Translations under genes and position numbers: made by a program
Shown: positions 4,213 through 6,118 of the stretch, in pieces
Layout: the number at the start of each line of letters is the position of its first letter
Position numbering within the stretch: position 1 is the stretch's first letter
Source of the DNA: an uncultured Collinsella sp.
GTDB taxonomy: Bacteria > Actinomycetota > Coriobacteriia > Coriobacteriales > Coriobacteriaceae
NCBI GenBank assembly: GCA_900549245.1
Contig: URNQ01000115.1
Coordinates: 1 to 6,118 of the forward strand
Reading direction: 5' to 3'
Length of the DNA stretch: 6,118 nucleotides
The notes under the pieces: model-generated
Seen by the model: the letters and a program-made list of their open reading frames with translations, nothing else
What the model was told of the DNA's origin: nothing
The model's database searches: none

Positions 4213-6118
4213 TTATGTGTGGTCGCGCCAGCCGAGAACGCGCTGCTTCATGCCTTCGGTGTCGAGCACGCCTTCGGCAAAGCCCTTGCGCACGAGCTCT
4301 TCGGGAACAAACTCGTCGTAGCGGTCAAAGTAGGGTACCTCGCCGGGATAGACGAGCTCGATGGGATCGAAGTCCTTCTCGGCCTCGGCGGCGAGCACCT
4401 CAAAGAACGTCTCCTCGTCGGCCTTCATCTTAAACTGCATAAAGTACGGGCGCGACGGATCGAGTCCACGAAGGCCCAACTCCGCGGCACATTTAATCTT
4501 GAGTATGCGCTCGAGGGCCAAAAAGGCGTAGCTGCCCAGCCAGGGAAAGAGCACCCAGGTATCGCCGCCCAGGTTGATGAGCGGTTTAGTTCCCGCACCC
4601 GAAATCTCGGCCGTATGGCGAGCCTGCGCCAAGCGGGCCCGTGCGTTACCCATGAGGTACGGATATGTCGCGTGCTCGTTGAGCGCCTTGCGCATGCGCT
4701 CGAGTACGTGTGTATTGATGTCGCCGGGGCAGTCGCCAAAGTAGGCCGGCACCCGGCCCTTGACCTGCGTGGCAAAGACGGTGTGGCGCTTCCAGTCCAC
4801 TTCCTCAACAATCCAGCAGTGTCCGGCGATGGCGATGCGCTCACCGGGCGGTGGCGGATTGACGATCGCGCCCAGCTCGGCCGATTCGCTGCGAACGGTG
4901 AACTCTTCGTTTTCCTGGAATACGGCGTAGAACTTAAAGTTGTTAATGATGCGCTCGCCCGCGAGACCCACGATGAGTCCGCCGCCCTCGGTGACTTGGA
5001 TATGGTCGATCTTAATGAGGTGACGCAGCAGTACGCGATAGTCATCGGCCGAGATGCGATGGAAATAGCTGAGTGTGAGCACGCGCTGGGCAAGCTCTGC
5101 CGGCGTGAGCTCGCCGGTGCTGGCAAGCGTCGACATAGTCTGGTGGTAGAGCAGGCTGTAGGGGAGTCGATCGAGCTCGGGCGGCTCGACCCACTTTTCC
5201 TCGCGATAGAGTTGTACAAGCGCAATGCCCTGCAGGAGCTTCCACGGAATGGTCTCGGGCATCATCGTGCGCGGCTCGGGCTCTTCCTCGCGCATGACGA
5301 ACCACATCTCGGGTGGAAGATCGCGGCGTCCCGTGCGGCCCATACGCTGCAAAAAGGAGCTGACGGTAAACGGCGCGTCGATCTGGAAGGCACGCTCCAG
5401 ACGGCCGATATCGATGCCGAGCTCAAGCGTAGAGGTGGTGACGGTCGTCTGCGCCTGTTCCTCGTCGCGCATAAGCTCTTCTGCCGTCTCGCGCAGCGAT
5501 GCCGAAAGATTGCCGTGGTGGATGAGGAAACGGTCGGGCTCGTTCCGGCTCTCGCAGTAGCTGCGCAGCATAGAGCACACGGCCTCTGCCTCCTCACGCG
5601 AGTTGGCAAAGACCAGGCACTTGCGCCCGCGCGTGTGTTCAAAGATATAGCCCATGCCGGGATCGGCGTTTTCGGGCGCGGTGTCGGTGGGGTTGAGCAG
5701 TGCCTGTTCGGTCGCTCGTGGGATGTCGACTTCGCCCTCGGGGGCCGAAGAAGTGCGGCGGTCTTTGGGAGCGGCCTTGCCCCGCGCCCGCTCGCGACGT
5801 TGACGGCACTCCTCTTGTGTGAGCTGTCCGCTGTGACGCATGTCTTGGGCGCCGGCGGGCAGCGCCATGGGCGCCGTCGCCTCGATGCGCTCGCACGCAA
5901 GCATTTCGGCCTCTTGAGGACCCGCGCTCTCGAATCCTCGCTGCTGTGCCTGGGGGCCCGAGTTGTAGAAGTGTTCCATGGAGATACGCCACACGCGGCG
6001 CGGCTCCTCAAAGCGAGGGATGACGCAGTCGCGTCCCGTCCCCTGCGACAGGAGGGCGCCCGTGCGCTCGGGGTCTCCGATGGTGGCAGAAAGGCCGATG
6101 CGGCGGGGACTGGCATGG
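4213..6118 (-). CDS. Lhr-like superfamily 2 ATP-dependent helicase, N-terminus outside window
   Basis: The minus-strand frame is open from the right edge to the TAA at 4213-4215, giving 634 visible residues. Helicase motif III (GLSATIGD) is at 6073-6096, the motif IV region (CLVFANSREE) at 5590-5619, motif V (TTSTLELGIDIG) at 5404-5439 and motif VI (QRMGRTGRR) at 5323-5349. After the second RecA lobe come a winged-helix-like region (about 4960-5172) and a beta-rich module containing FKFYAVFQENEEFTV and ERIAIAGHCWIVEEVD (4795-4944). The latter resembles domain 4 of the Lhr core. Lhr-family enzymes use ATP to move 3'-5' on single-stranded nucleic acid and unwind duplexes, and have links to DNA repair. 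The Q, I and II (DExH) motifs lie beyond the edge. A GTG at 5994 could be taken as a start, but conserved helicase sequence continues upstream of it. A hydrophilic, low-complexity stretch of about 95 residues (about 5660-5955) separates the lobes. Confidence 0.88.
   Translation of the reverse strand, partial: HASPRRIGLSATIGDPERTGALLSQGTGRDCVIPRFEEPRRVWRISMEHFYNSGPQAQQRGFESAGPQEAEMLACERIEATAPMALPAGAQDMRHSGQLTQEECRQRRERARGKAAPKDRRTSSAPEGEVDIPRATEQALLNPTDTAPENADPGMGYIFEHTRGRKCLVFANSREEAEAVCSMLRSYCESRNEPDRFLIHHGNLSASLRETAEELMRDEEQAQTTVTTSTLELGIDIGRLERAFQIDAPFTVSSFLQRMGRTGRRDLPPEMWFVMREEEPEPRTMMPETIPWKLLQGIALVQLYREEKWVEPPELDRLPYSLLYHQTMSTLASTGELTPAELAQRVLTLSYFHRISADDYRVLLRHLIKIDHIQVTEGGGLIVGLAGERIINNFKFYAVFQENEEFTVRSESAELGAIVNPPPPGERIAIAGHCWIVEEVDWKRHTVFATQVKGRVPAYFGDCPGDINTHVLERMRKALNEHATYPYLMGNARARLAQARHTAEISGAGTKPLINLGGDTWVLFPWLGSYAFLALERILKIKCAAELGLRGLDPSRPYFMQFKMKADEETFFEVLAAEAEKDFDPIELVYPGEVPYFDRYDEFVPEELVRKGFAEGVLDTEGMKQRVLGWRDHT

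Noticed and set aside
4186..4214. AGTCT/AGACT inverted repeat followed by TTT as a bidirectional terminator
   Set aside because: The stem is only 5 bp with a 14-base loop, and the T run is short. It is easily expected by chance, so it was not listed as a terminator.
5262..6116. 284-codon minus-strand frame overlapping the helicase in another frame
   Set aside because: The Arg/Ser/Pro-rich product is an out-of-frame shadow. The helicase motifs are all in the frame that ends at 4213.

Overview
The window is GC-rich, densely coding bacterial DNA with five protein-coding genes. Four lie on the plus strand, and one on the minus strand converges on them. Three things suggest an actinobacterium of the Coriobacteriia type (Collinsella or a relative): the GC-rich codon use, the flavour of the Elp3 protein, and an elp3 start that looks leaderless. 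This placement is inference from sequence style, because no rRNA or other marker gene is present. I see no tRNA, rRNA, CRISPR array, insertion sequence or phage gene.

Left part (1-1302): the tail of a small two-helix membrane protein, whose start lies outside the window, overlaps by an ATGA junction a membrane-anchored DUF4097-type protein. That protein carries at least six 'SGD' turns. The pair looks like the end of an envelope-associated operon. It closes with a strong hairpin at 1349-1380.

Middle part (1388-4186): a -10-like TACAAT sits exactly where a leaderless transcript would begin at the elp3 ATG (1400). The gene encodes a full-length Elp3 (radical SAM plus GNAT), the enzyme that starts carboxymethylation of U34 in tRNA. 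Immediately after its stop codon, with a good Shine-Dalgarno sequence inside the end of elp3, comes a membrane-anchored protein with a spermidine-synthase/methyltransferase fold. The two are almost certainly co-transcribed, but a functional link between them is not evident.

Right part (4213-6118, minus strand): the C-terminal 634 residues of an Lhr-like superfamily 2 helicase. The gene enters from the right edge. Helicase motif III can be read at 6073-6096, so a start inside the window (for example GTG at 5994) is wrong. Motifs Q, I and II lie beyond the edge.

Nothing in the window amounts to a clear new multi-gene system. The points most worth a second look are the terminator/leaderless-promoter junction before elp3, the insertion in Elp3, the elp3-linked aminopropyltransferase-like protein with an altered active-site loop, and the long hydrophilic insert between the helicase lobes.
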